Source of the DNA: Hirudinaria manillensis
Taxonomy: Eukaryota > Annelida > Clitellata > Hirudinida > Hirudinidae
Assembly: GCA_034509925.1 (NCBI GenBank)
Contig: CM067534.1
Coordinates: 4,799,501 to 4,863,500 of the forward strand
Direction of reading: 5' to 3'
DNA length: 64,000 nucleotides
The position numbers and the translations under genes are program-made. The first letter of the stretch is position 1. Each line of letters opens with the position of its first letter. Under the pieces are notes generated by a model, which saw nothing but the letters and a program-made list of their open reading frames with translations, was not told the DNA's origin and did not search any database. Below are positions 48,587 to 60,400 of the stretch, in pieces.

Positions 48587-48974
48587 GTCACCAATAAGAA
48601 GATGAATCAAAGCACTTCATTGAGGCCCATTTTCACCTAGATTACATAAATTAAAAAAAAAAATGGCTCTTCATTCTCATTTGGTCAGTGGATTGGCATA
48701 ATAAAATAGAAATCGTGCAGAGAGTTAAATACTTACCTATTTTGTTCCAAATCAATTGCTGACATTCACCTACAATTCTTACAAAGTGCATGTTTTTGAC
48801 TAAGCTTAACAATTTCTATCTACCAACTTTCAAATACTTTTTAATTTAATATATTTTCATTGTTCTATTACAAAAGTAAACAACCTCGATTCTTACACAA
48901 TTCAATTTTGTCAGTAAACACAATTACCAGCGGCGTAGAAGCCTGATAACAAAAAGTGCGTGAGCACTAACTCA

Positions 48975-49665
48975 GGAAACCGCTCAAAACGCAGCAGTTC
49001 CACTGAACCAAAGTTAAAAATTAATACATTAAACGAATCATGAAACTATCCTCTACAATTTTCGTCGTTTACATTTTCTTGCAAATCCACCTATTTTGTT
49101 CACGATACCAAAAACGACATGGGGTCGGAAGAAATTACCTAGTTAAAAGTTTAGGAAAAATCGCTAGCCGGTTATTCTAACTCGAAACGCAGCAGTTCCA
49201 CTGAACCAAATTTAAAAATTAATATATCAAACGAATCATGAAACTATCCTCTACAATTTTCGTCGTCTACATTTTCTTGCAAATCCACCTATTTTGTTCA
49301 CGATGCCAAAAACGACATGGACCCTTCCGTGCGTGTTGAATCAACTTCGAACTCGAAACGCAGCAGTTCCACCGAATCAAATTTTAAAATTAATACATCA
49401 AACGAATCATGAAACTATCCTCTACAATATTCGTCGTTTACATTTTCTTGCAAATCCACCTATTTTGTTCACGATGCCAAAAACGACATGGACCCTTCCG
49501 TGCGTGTTGAATCAACTTCGAACTCGAAACGCAGCAGTTCCACCGAATCAAATTTAAAAATTAATACATCAAACGAATCATGAAACTATCCTCTACAATT
49601 TTCGTCGTTTACATTTTCTTGCAAATCCACCTATTTTGTTCACGATGCCAAAAACGACATGTTTC
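48975..49665 (+). repeat. 171-bp tandem array, four monomers (unit 1)
   Basis: The anchor gcagcagttccac recurs at about 48,991, 49,189, 49,360 and 49,531: spacing 198, then 171 and 171. Each monomer contains gaatcatgaaactatcctc and cacctattttgttcacgat. Open frames across the array are an effect of the 171-bp (multiple of 3) period, not evidence of a protein. Confidence 0.92.
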
Positions 49666-49969
49666 CAATTTTTAAAATAAATACATCAAAAGATCAGGAA
49701 ATTATGCTATATAATTTGAAGTTTTTAAATTAACTCCATTTATTAATTTTATTTGACCCAAAATGTTTCTCAGTTGCACGCGCCCGCTTCTAGCGGTCAT
49801 TACTCAAATATATTTCAAATCTTATATAAGTGGCCATTGCCAGAAAAACTTTCCCCTTGTTAATTTTTACATAATAAGATTCTTCACAAAAAGTTACCTA
49901 TTTTAAACACAAAATATATGACTTAGTAATTTTGAAATTTAAATGATCTCTCGCGATTCGTTTTCTCAA

Positions 49970-51335
49970 CTTTCGCGCCAAATTTACATTTTCGGGATTA
50001 TAAGGATTATAAAGTTTTATTCACTTTACAGGATCCATCTCCGAGTTCCCCACTCGTAATGCCTATTATTAACCTATTATTTAGTTTTAAATTTTTTATT
50101 TTCAAAATTGAGAAAAAAGAGCCTATAGGTTACTTTTGAGTGTTACTCGACTTGGTTGCCTAACTCGATTCGCAAAAATGGAGTTCGGTGAGCTATTTCA
50201 AATTTACGTCGGAACTACATCAAATTTAAAATCGAAAAAAACGTTAATGAAAAGATACATGTCTAGGCTTCAACATGTGTAAACATGAACTCCAAACTCT
50301 AACGAGAAATATTAATTTTCGGCCTTAAATGAACTGCGTCGCTTAATTTAATTCAGAAAACTCGCTGTTATTTTAGTCTTTTCGGCCAAAAACTCCCATT
50401 CAATGTTTGTTAAGTACTTTGAAAAGTATTTCAAAAGCTTATTTGTACTAAGATGCATGACATACCCACATTTCAAAATTATGAGAATGAAAATAAAGGT
50501 TTATGTTTCCTAATTTCGTTAATAATAAATTTCAAGTAAAATTAATTTTAGAAAAACATTACTGACAATTAAATCTTTATTTTGAGTTATATAATATTAG
50601 TTTTGAATAAACTTCATATTTTAAATTTATCAGGCCGGTTCCCGACGAATTGTTTTCAAAACATGCCAGGGGTCGTCTATAAAGAACGTTTGCAAAATTG
50701 CTCATTTTTACCAGTTCTCAAAAATTTCGCTATTGATAGCAAAGTGAACTTTTTGAAGATAGTTTATCACACATTTTATCAAACTTTAGGTTTTAGAATT
50801 TTTAGAATTTCGCGTCCATTTTATATTTTTGAGATTCTAAGAAAAACTATTCACTTTAGAAGTCCAAACTTCGGCTTTATCATTCATATTTCTTATTATT
50901 AACCTATTGCCTAAATTATTTTGAATTTAATTTTTTTCTAATTTTCGTAATTGAGAAAAAGAGCCTATAGGGCGCAAATCCGAGTCACTGGACTTGATCG
51001 CCGAACTCGATTCTCAAAAGTTGCGATGATTTGTTATTTCCAATTTACTCTAAAACCACAACAAATTGGAAGCCGAAAGTTTGGTATTGGAGAGATATAT
51101 GATTAACACACAACATATCTAAAAATGGGCCCAGTAAACCGTCTCAATATATTAATTTGAGACTTAAAATGGATCGCGTCCCTTCATTGAAATTTAAATA
51201 ACTCGATATTATTTTTCTTCAAAAACTCTTACTTAATGCCTGCTACATTTACTGGAAATGTATCAAAAGCTTAGTTAGGCCGAAATCTATGACATAAATG
51301 AATTTCAAAGTTATTGTTGCTGTAACTTAAAGTTT
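49970..51335 (+). repeat. Diverged pair of direct repeats, period about 835 bp (unit 1)
   Basis: Blocks at about 49,970-50,520 and 50,805-51,335 align in order: agcctatag at 50,120 and 50,962, then cctaactcgattcgcaaaa versus ccgaactcgattctcaaaa, then ccttaaatgaactgcgtcgc versus acttaaaatggatcgcgtcc, then tcaaaagctta at 50,431 and 51,263. They are old duplicates of a non-coding unit. Confidence 0.75.
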
Positions 51336-51542
51336 GTTTGATAACTCAGTTATTAATGCATTTCAAAGGGTTTAAAGATGTAAACTCTTAATGTTCGTGG
51401 TATTTGAGGTATTGATTATAAATATATATGTATTATTTTTTTTCAAATTTCTATTTATTTATCCTTAAATCTTCAAAATTAAAAATTACTTCATTCGTTT
51501 ATTTTATTATTTACTTCATTATTTCAGGTCCGCCCTAATCAT

Positions 51543-51592
51543 ATGCAAATCAACCCTCCGTCCTATGATTGGCTGGATGACCTCATGCAAAT
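51543..51592 (+). promoter_or_regulatory. Octamer-CCAAT-octamer cluster (unit 1)
   Basis: Two perfect ATGCAAAT octamers (51,543-51,550 and 51,585-51,592) flank a CCAAT box in reverse (ATTGG, 51,568-51,572). Octamers are POU-factor sites, and octamer plus CCAAT is typical of some animal promoters (histone, snRNA). It lies about 1.3 kb upstream of gene copy 2, or it may start an unseen transcript. Confidence 0.45.
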
Positions 51593-51716
51593 AATTGTTT
51601 TTGTTTATTTTCTGATCCACTTTGTTGTCGGGCTCCTATGACGCTGGTAACACAATTGTGTTCCAATTTTCAAGTTTCACACGTGTTGACAATGAATGCA
51701 AAAAACCTTTACAAGG

Positions 51717-52058
51717 GGTTTCTCGATCAATAAGCCTTCCCTTATTTTCGCTGAAAACATCGGAGCAAGAATAGCTCCACCCCCGTGCATATCATTATTA
51801 AATCGTTAGTGGGAACAACGAAGATTAATTGCCTTTTAAATGAAAAACGATTAGGGTTAGGGATAGGGTTTTGTTTGATTAAGTATTTTTAAAATATTTA
51901 ACGTATTTTTTAAAAAATATTATACATATGTTTTTCTTAAAACATATCATTCAATTTATTTAACAAATTATCTATATTTATTAATGATATGCAAGGGGGG
52001 GATGGGGGGTGGAGCTAAGCTCCGATGTTTTGAGCGAAAATAGCTTATCGAACGGGTT
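51717..52058. mobile_element. Foldback (MITE-like) element with telomere-like core, unit 1
   Basis: Arms of about 80 bp (51,717-51,800 and 51,979-52,058) are imperfect reverse complements. Shared blocks include cttattttcgct.aaaacatcggagc, agctccacccc and tgcatatcatta. The 180-bp core contains ttagggttagggatagggtt. No coding capacity is present. It could be a non-autonomous DNA element or a palindrome formed by inverted duplication. Confidence 0.65.
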
Positions 52059-52361
52059 TACCATTGACCTGAAGATTGTCATCAGATTTATTATCGTCCC
52101 ATATGAAAATATTTGTTTGTTTCTGAATTAATTAAAGTTCAGTTAATTCAATTAAATTAAATTAATGATCCATTAATTTTAAATAAACCTATGATGCAAA
52201 TTTCATTGTAATAATTCCGTTGCGTTAGTTCTAGACAAATCATCGGAATTAAATTTGTTGGATAATCAAGGATAGGGTGTTATTTAATAGTCGTAATTTT
52301 TTTTTGAAATTACCTATAAATTTTACGAATCAGAAATTACAATAAAATAATCGTATAATCG

Positions 52362-52470
52362 ACAACAGATTTGTTGAATCTTTTAATCGAGAAGTATTTT
52401 GGGCCATTCCACACCATTTACTCCTGTTTGGTATGAGCAAGTCACTACGTATCATATTGCATTATAGCGG
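52362..52470 (+). pseudogene. Stray exon 4 fragment of the tandem gene (unit 1 spacer)
   Basis: About 109 bp matches exon 4 and its following intron start (compare 45,727-45,835): gatttgttgaatcttttaa through ggtatgagcaagtcactacg to gcattatagcgg, with about eight substitutions. No other exon of the gene surrounds it. It is an older fragment left by an earlier duplication. Confidence 0.8.
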
Positions 52471-52876
52471 ATGATATCCCCAAAACACTTGCGATGTTGA
52501 AGATTGCTGACAATCAGTTAGCAGCTCCTTCTGACCCGCTTCGCAGGATAGACTGAACGTCTTGTGTGCAACCCTCAAAAAGACACAGCATTCTTGATCT
52601 TTAATCACCTCTGATTGATTTTCGATGGAGTTTCATTCGCTTCATAATGCAATTGAAATTTTGTTGATAGGGGAATTAAATATTTTAAAATCCGGGACAA
52701 TTGAGCTAAATTGCTTTAAAGCTCTAGTCTTCTGGGCTTTAAGAGAATAAAATATTACTTATAAAACTTATTTTAAAAACATTAAATCTGAAACTTTTAT
52801 TAAGCAAAATGTCATGCTAATGCTATAACAGGAAAGGGAAATTATTAGAGTTTTAGTGAAATTCTGCTTTAAAATT

Positions 52877-55800
52877 ATGGCAACGACTAACTCTTCGCAG
52901 ACGCGCAAAAATGAGGTTCAGGATCAAAGTTCCTCAAAAAAACAGAAGTCTACATCGCCAAGTGGGGATGAAATGGGTGCTCAAATTTGTTTATCAACAT
53001 CGCATTTATTAACTTCTGAAATTTTATCTTAAATCCGTAACATTATTTGCCATTATTATTCAAGAGATGAACTTTCTGCTCAAGTCAATCGGAGATCTGG
53101 ACGGACTTGCTCGGGGAGAAGTTGGAATTTTTATTTTCATGGAAATTATCAGTTTAATAAAAACACTTCAATCTAATTTAGATAACTGCAGAAAGTTTGG
53201 AAAAGCTGAAGCAAGTCGCTCTGACTTTGAGGTTGTGAAGTTCTGCTTTTAACTCAGGCATTCACCATAAGATTCTCCTGCAAAATATTGTGCTCTAATA
53301 ACAAAAATCAACAGCTCCGTTATTTTTTCCAAAATAATCGTAACTATAACATTTGAATATTGCAGTCCTTATTTTCCTCGGTTATCAGATGAAAGTCTCT
53401 TTGAAATTGATGACATCATCTACAAAAATGATGACACCCCCCTTGAAGAGACCTCCAGTTAGTTCACTATTCAATTTTGCACATGATTATCAAAATGTAC
53501 AAAATTTACAAAACCGTTTTTGGTCCATTAGGTACTGCAACAGAGGATTTGTTGAATCTTTTAACCAAAAAGTATTTTGCGCCATTCCACACCATTTACT
53601 CCGATTTGGTATGAGCAAGTCACTACGTATCATATTGCATCATAGCGGTTGATTCCAAAAAAATGTTCAATTACTTAACATAATGCTGGCCTTACAATGC
53701 TTTATGCTGAAGTGTGGCATAGATAAATTGACTCAGAGTTTTCTTTACCCTTATCCTGTGACAACTATGCCCCACAAGCATATTTGATGGAACCAGAAAA
53801 CATTATTATGTGCCTTAAAATGTTGTTATTGGAGTGCTTAAGAAATATATAACATTGTTAGAACTATTTTGTCTATTGAGCTCAGAAAATGGCCTGCTAA
53901 TGATGAAGCAACACAAATGTATAAATTCCATGTATAATGTATTATTACAGTATATGTATCATGTAGACCTTACTTCAAAAATTTATGGCACTGCATTAAC
54001 CTCTAATTCTTAGACCTGCCAAAGGATTTCCCACACATTAGTGTTGAGAAACTTTGATTAAAGCTGCTTATTATTAAATCTAAACTAAGTAATACTAACA
54101 ATAATAGTAATTCGGATAATCTTTCTGTCCTAGAGGTGATTAGTGGCTAATTTGATCTTTTTACAGAATACTATATAATATCTTTATTTCATTTTAGTTT
54201 TATAAAAAAATTGAACAAAAGTACAGAATTGTTGATATGTTTTTACTTCAGTTGTTTGAACATTCATCCGATAAATTGTTCAACCATGCCCTTCTGGGTG
54301 AAATTCCTTTGAGCATGTAAGATTTTCACATTATCATTTAGACTAATTACACCAACAAATCGTTTTTTTTTTGTATTTAAAATGTATCAATGGCTAGTAA
54401 TAGAATTATATTTTCAGAATACTAAGTCGTTTGGTACAACTTAGAGATGCTTTTAACGTTTGCCGGGCTTTAAAATTCCTTAAAGTGTTCCTAAATAAAC
54501 ACAGAAAACAGATGGCAACAGAAATGAAAGATAGCTTTCGTGAGAAATAATTAGTACTTTAGGATTATAAAATGGATTTATTGAACATGTGCCATTATTA
54601 TTAATGTTTAGTATATGTTAGACTCCAATACCTCTCAAATTTGAGAAATATACCTGAAGCCAAGCACCCTGAAGCTAAAGAATATCAACATGGTTATCCA
54701 AGCAAAGTAATAAATGGAAATTAATAAACATTAAAATCAATTTTGTAGAACATGCCACATGTTTTCCATACTTAACAATCACCTTCATCGTTTGTTAGGT
54801 TTCATGTCTGTAAGAAATTGTCATTGTAGGTAAGATCATATTTGATCAATTTATAATCAAATCAAAGGAAAGTTGGTGCAGGGAAGAAATAAAAGCAATG
54901 CAAAAGCTAAATGAGGTATAATTTTTAAACAATAATTTTTAAAACATTTAATAATAACTATATGATGTGTTTATATTTTACTACATTTAATCACCACTTA
55001 ACTCTTTCAAAATTGCTTCAAGAGGATAAACTACGATAGGATTTACTTGAAACTAGTGGACAAATGTTGGAAAGCCAAGGTTGAATATCTTTATCGATAC
55101 TTCAAGTCTGGCTCAAACTGTCTCTGAGAAATTACAGCGTGCAAGGGGGGTGTTAACAGTATATAGTAAACCACATGAACTGGTAGTTTTCTGAATGTTT
55201 TCATATCAGTCATAATTACATCAATAATCAAGGTTTACATGCATCACATAAATGTATTAGATAATATTATTAAAAGATTTATTATATTATAAAGCTAATT
55301 TTTTTGGCAATTTTCAATAAAAACACAATCAGATTTATAGAAGTTTTAAATTTATCGATTCATTGGATCATTCAACAAATTGTAATTTTCAGGATAATAA
55401 GGAAACTGCATTCAAATTTTTAGATTGGACTTTAACATATTGTAATTCAGAAGAATTCATGACGGTAAATCACTTAATCATTGAAAAAAAAGAGAACTTG
55501 AAAGTTTATTTATACAAAATCGTTTGAATAAGTATTGTTAATGGTTAATAATGAATATATGAATAGTTAATCTGACTAATTTTAGCTAGTCACCGCTCAT
55601 GCATATTCGGATGAAGAGCTACGACTCATTGACAAGTACCATTGCAATGACATGGAGCCTTACATCGACGTATCGACAAGCTTGGATGATGTAAATAGCC
55701 ATCTTACATCCAAAGATAATGAGGACTTCAATCCTGAAGATAAACATGACTTTACTATTGAAAAATTTTCTATTTTACGATCAATTTCTGAAGACTTTGT

Positions 55801-56410
55801 ACGTTTTGGCAAAAATGTATGAAGCTGTTGCTAAGAGTAAAGAGCTGTTAAGTGTTAGATGTTGAAATTATTTGATTGATTGTAATAATATTTTTAATTC
55901 ATGCAATTTATAATTATAATTTATTAACTTGTCTATAGATGCCAAGCGACGACGGTTTTAAAATTTCAAAAAACTTTTCATAAATGAATCCATTAAAAAT
56001 CTTGTTCTTCGTGTATTAACTAAAAAAATCACAAAGTCAAGGTCTGCCATGGTGGTTTCATACAGTATCAAAAAAATGGTAATATTATTTGATAATATTT
56101 TATGTAATATTTGTTATCAAGTTACTGAGTGAAATAGTGATATTGAAGTCAATATTTTTTTGTTGAAGTCCCTTCATGATCCTTCCAAATGGCCACGAGT
56201 ATTTTTTCGGCGATATAAGCAAAGTGTTGAATGGGGAAGAAATTAGTTTATGTAAGTCTTTATTAATTGTTTAAGCATGTATTACACTTTGATAATTCGT
56301 TAATACATTAACTGAACTTAATAACATGAGGCTTCGAGTTTTTTCAAGTGATTTCACTTTATTTCTAGGCAAAGCAAGAGAGAATATATTATGCCATAAC
56401 TAGGCAGTAG
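52877..56410 (+). pseudogene. Unrecognised 13-exon gene, copy 2 (disturbed)
   Basis: Same exon order as copy 1 (start ATG 52877, stop TAG 56408-56410). The first six exons are intact and match copy 3. From about 54,670 on it has private one-base changes. Three or more fall in exons: an extra G in exon 8 (tctggctc), an extra T in exon 10 (gaaaaatttt) and changes at the start of exon 11. These break the frame. Copies 1 and 3 agree with each other at all these places, so this is either a decayed copy or sequence error. Confidence 0.6.
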
Positions 56411-56799
56411 GTCACCAATAAGAAGATGAATCAAAGCACTTCATTGAGTCTCATTTTCACCTAGATTACATAAATTAAAAAAAATGGCTCTTCATTCTCA
56501 TTTGGTCAGTGGATTGGCATAATAAATAGAAATCGTGCAGAGAGTTTAATAATTACCTATTTTGTTCCAAATCAATTGCTGACATTCACCTACAATTCTT
56601 ACAAAGTGCATGTTTTTGACTAAGCTTAACAATTTCTATCTACCAACTTTCAAATACTTTTTAATTTAATATATTTTCATTGTTCTATTACAAAAGTAAA
56701 CAACCTCGATTCTTACACAATTCAATTTTGTCAGTAAAACACAATTACCAGCGGCATAGAAGCCTGATAACAAAAAGTGCGTGGAGCACTAACTCAGGA

Positions 56800-57312
56800 A
56801 ACCGCTCAAAACGCAGCAGTTCCACTGAACCAAAGTTAAAAAATTAATACATTAAACGAATCATGAACTATCCTCTACAATTTTCGTCGTTTACATTTTT
56901 TTGCAAATCCACCTATTTTGTTCACGATACCAAAAACGACATGGGTCGGAAGAAATTACCTAGTTAAAAGTTTAGGAAAATCGCTAGCCGGTTATTCTAA
57001 CTCGAAACGCAGCAGTTCCACTGAACCAAATTTAAAAATTAATATATCAAACGAATCATGAAACTATCCTCTACAATTTTCGTCGTCTACATTTTCTTGC
57101 AAATCCACCTATTTTGTTCACGATGCCAAAAACGACATGGACCCTTCCGTGCGTGTTGAATCAACTTCGAACTCGAAAACGCAGCAGTTCCACCGAATCA
57201 AATTTAAAAATTAATACATCAAACGAATCATGAAACTATCCTCTACAATTTTCGTCGTTTACATTTTCTTGCAAATCCACCTATTTTGTTCACGATGCCA
57301 AAAAACGACATG
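56800..57312 (+). repeat. 171-bp tandem array, three monomers (unit 2)
   Basis: Same array as in unit 1 with anchors at about 56,813, 57,009 and 57,181, so one 171-bp monomer fewer. It also shows private homopolymer differences. Confidence 0.92.
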
Positions 57313-57623
57313 TTTCCAATTTTTAAAATAAATAACATCAAAAGATCAGGAAATTATGCTATATAATTTGAAGTTTTTAAATTAACTCCATTTATTAATT
57401 TTATTTGACCCAAAATGTTTCTCAGTTTGCACGCGCCCCGCTTCTAGCGGTCATTACTCAAATATATTTCAAATCTTATATAAGTGGCCATTGCCAGAAA
57501 AACTTTCCCCTTGTTAATTTTTACATAATAAGATTCTTCACAAAAAGTTACCTATTTTAAACACAAAATATATGACTTAGTAATTTTGAAATTTAAATGA
57601 TCTCTCGCGATTCGTTTTCTCAA

Positions 57624-58990
57624 CTTTCGCGCCAAATTTACATTTTCGGGATTATAAGGATTATAAAGTTTTATTCACTTTACAGGATCCATCTCCGAGT
57701 TCCCCACTCGTAATGCCTATTATTAACCTATTATTTAGTTTTAAATTTTTTATTTTCAAAATTGAGAAAAAAGAGCCTATAGGTTACTTTTGAGTGTTAC
57801 TCGACTTGGTTGCCTAACTCGATTCGCAAAAATGGAGTTCGGTGAGCTATTTCAAATTTACGTCGGAACTACATCAAATTTAAAATCGAAAAAAACGTTA
57901 ATGAAAAGATACATGTCTAGGCTTCAACATGTGTAAACATGAACTCCAAACTCTAACGAGAAATATTAATTTTCGGCCTTAAATGAACTGCGTCGCTTAA
58001 TTTAATTCAGAAAACTCGCTGTTATTTTAGTCTTTTCGGCCAAAAACTCCCATTCAATGTTTGTTAAGTACTTTGAAAAGTATTTCAAAAGCTTATTTGT
58101 ACTAAGATGCATGACATACCCACATTTCAAAATTATGAGAATGAAAATAAAGGTTTATGTTTCCTAATTTCGTTAATAATAAATTTCAAGTAAAATTAAT
58201 TTTAGAAAAACATTACTGACAATTAAATCTTTATTTTGAGTTATATAATATTAGTTTTGAATAAACTTCATATTTTAAATTTATCAGGCCGGTTCCCGAC
58301 GAATTGTTTTCAAAACATGCCAGGGGTCGTCTATAAAGAACGTTTGCAAAATTGCTCATTTTTACCAGTTCTCAAAAATTTCGCTATTGATAGCAAAGTG
58401 AACTTTTTGAAGATAGTTTATCACACATTTTATCAAACTTTAGGTTTTAGAATTTTTAGAATTTCGCGTCCATTTTATATTTTTGAGATTCTAAGAAAAA
58501 CTATTCACTTTAGAAGTCCAAACTTCGGCTTTATCATTCATATTTCTTATTATTAACCTATTGCCTAAATTATTTTGAATTTAATTTTTTTCTAATTTTC
58601 GTAATTGAGAAAAAGAGCCTATAGGGCGCAAATCCGAGTCACTGGACTTGATCGCCGAACTCGATTCTCAAAAGTTGCGATGATTTGTTATTTCCAATTT
58701 ACTCTAAAACCACAACAAATTGGAAGCCGAAAGTTTGGTATTGGAGAGATATATGATTAACACACAACATATCTAAAAATGGGCCCAGTAAACCGTCTCA
58801 ATATATTAATTTGAGACTTAAAATGGATCGCGTCCCTTCATTGAAATTTAAATAACTCGATATTATTTTTCTTCAAAAACTCTTACTTAATGCCTGCTAC
58901 ATTTACTGGAAATGTATCAAAAGCTTAGTTAGGCCGAAATCTATGACATAAATGAATTTCAAAGTTATTGTTGCTGTAACTTAAAGTTTG
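57624..58990 (+). repeat. Diverged pair of direct repeats (unit 2 copy)
   Basis: Same structure as 49,970-51,335 and identical to it by eye, shifted by about 7,654 bp. It shows that the internal duplication predates the large tandem duplication. Confidence 0.75.
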
Positions 58991-59195
58991 TTTGATAACT
59001 CAGTTATTAATGCATTTCAAAGGGTTTAAAGATGTAAACTCTTAATGTTCGTGGTATTTGAGGTATTGATTATAAATATATATGTATTATTTTTTTCAAA
59101 TTTCTATTTATTTATCCTTAAATCTTCAAAATTAAAAATTACTTCATTCGTTTATTTTATTATTTACTTCATTATTTCAGGTCCGCCCTAATCAT

Positions 59196-59245
59196 ATGCA
59201 AATCAACCCTCCGTCCTATGATTGGCTGGATGACCTCATGCAAAT
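59196..59245 (+). promoter_or_regulatory. Octamer-CCAAT-octamer cluster (unit 2)
   Basis: Identical copy of the unit 1 cluster, here about 1.3 kb upstream of gene copy 3. No such cluster is seen before gene copy 1, which has a different upstream sequence. Confidence 0.45.
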
Positions 59246-59369
59246 AATTGTTTTTGTTTATTTTCTGATCCACTTTGTTGTCGGGCTCCTATGACGCTGG
59301 TAACACAATTGTGTTCCAATTTTCAAGTTTCACACGTGTTGACAATGAATGCAAAAAACCTTTACAAGG

Positions 59370-59711
59370 GGTTTCTCGATCAATAAGCCTTCCCTTATTT
59401 TCGCTGAAAACATCGGAGCAAGAATAGCTCCACCCCCGTGCATATCATTATTAAATCGTTAGTGGGAACAACGAAGATTAATTGCCTTTTAAATGAAAAA
59501 CGATTAGGGTTAGGGATAGGGTTTTGTTTGATTAAGTATTTTTAAAATATTTAACGTATTTTTTAAAAAATATTATACATATGTTTTTCTTAAAACATAT
59601 CATTCAATTTATTTAACAAATTATCTATATTTATTAATGATATGCAAGGGGGGGATGGGGGGTGGAGCTAAGCTCCGATGTTTTGAGCGAAAATAGCTTA
59701 TCGAACGGGTT
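59370..59711. mobile_element. Foldback (MITE-like) element, unit 2
   Basis: Same element as at 51,717-52,058, carried along in the tandem duplication, including the telomere-like core. Confidence 0.65.
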
Positions 59712-60014
59712 TACCATTGACCTGAAGATTGTCATCAGATTTATTATCGTCCCATATGAAAATATTTGTTTGTTTCTGAATTAATTAAAGTTCAGTTAAT
59801 TCAATTAAATTAAATTAATGATCCATTAATTTTAAATAAACCTATGATGCAAATTTCATTGTAATAATTCCGTTGCGTTAGTTCTAGACAAATCATCGGA
59901 ATTAAATTTGTTGGATAATCAAGGATAGGGTGTTATTTAATAGTCGTAATTTTTTTTTGAAATTACCTATAAATTTTACGAATCAGAAATTACAATAAAA
60001 TAATCGTATAATCG

Positions 60015-60123
60015 ACAACAGATTTGTTGAATCTTTTAATCGAGAAGTATTTTGGGCCATTCCACACCATTTACTCCTGTTTGGTATGAGCAAGTCACTA
60101 CGTATCATATTGCATTATAGCGG
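60015..60123 (+). pseudogene. Stray exon 4 fragment (unit 2 spacer)
   Basis: Identical copy of the fragment at 52,362-52,470, duplicated with the unit, lying about 0.4 kb upstream of gene copy 3. Confidence 0.8.
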
Positions 60124-60400
60124 ATGATATCCCCAAAACACTTGCGATGTTGAAGATTGCTGACAATCAGTTAGCAGCTCCTTCTGACCCGCTTCGCAGG
60201 ATAGACTGAACGTCTTGTGTGCAACCCTCAAAAAGACACAGCATTCTTGATCTTTAATCACCTCTGATTGATTTTCGATGGAGTTTCATTCGCTTCATAA
60301 TGCAATTGAAATTTTGTTGATAGGGGAATTAAATATTTTAAAATCCGGGACAATTGAGCTAAATTGCTTTAAAGCTCTAGTCTTCTGGGCTTTAAGAGAA

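Larger units (their letters stand above)
44933..52747 (+). repeat. Tandem unit 1 (about 7.8 kb): gene copy 1 plus spacer
   Basis: The unit starts at taaaatatt(t)cttataaaac and runs to the same sequence at 52,748. Its gene half differs from units 2 and 3 by scattered substitutions. Its spacer (from about 49,700) is identical by eye to that of unit 2 except for a homopolymer length. It is about 160 bp longer than unit 2, mainly because its 171-bp array has one more monomer. Confidence 0.92.
52748..60400 (+). repeat. Tandem unit 2 (about 7.65 kb)
   Basis: Direct head-to-tail copy of unit 1. Its first 1.9 kb is identical by eye to unit 3. Between about 54,670 and 57,430 it has many private one-base differences, mostly homopolymer lengths. 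From about 57,440 it again matches unit 1. Confidence 0.92.

Noticed and set aside
49294-49557. 87-aa repeated open frame on the plus strand
   Set aside because: It is produced by the 171-bp tandem array, whose period is a multiple of three; no start or splice context.
50582-50902. 106-aa open frame in the tandem spacer (also 58,236-58,556)
   Set aside because: The sequence lies in non-coding direct repeats, has an F/I/Y-rich composition typical of chance AT-rich frames and its diverged partner block does not keep the frame.
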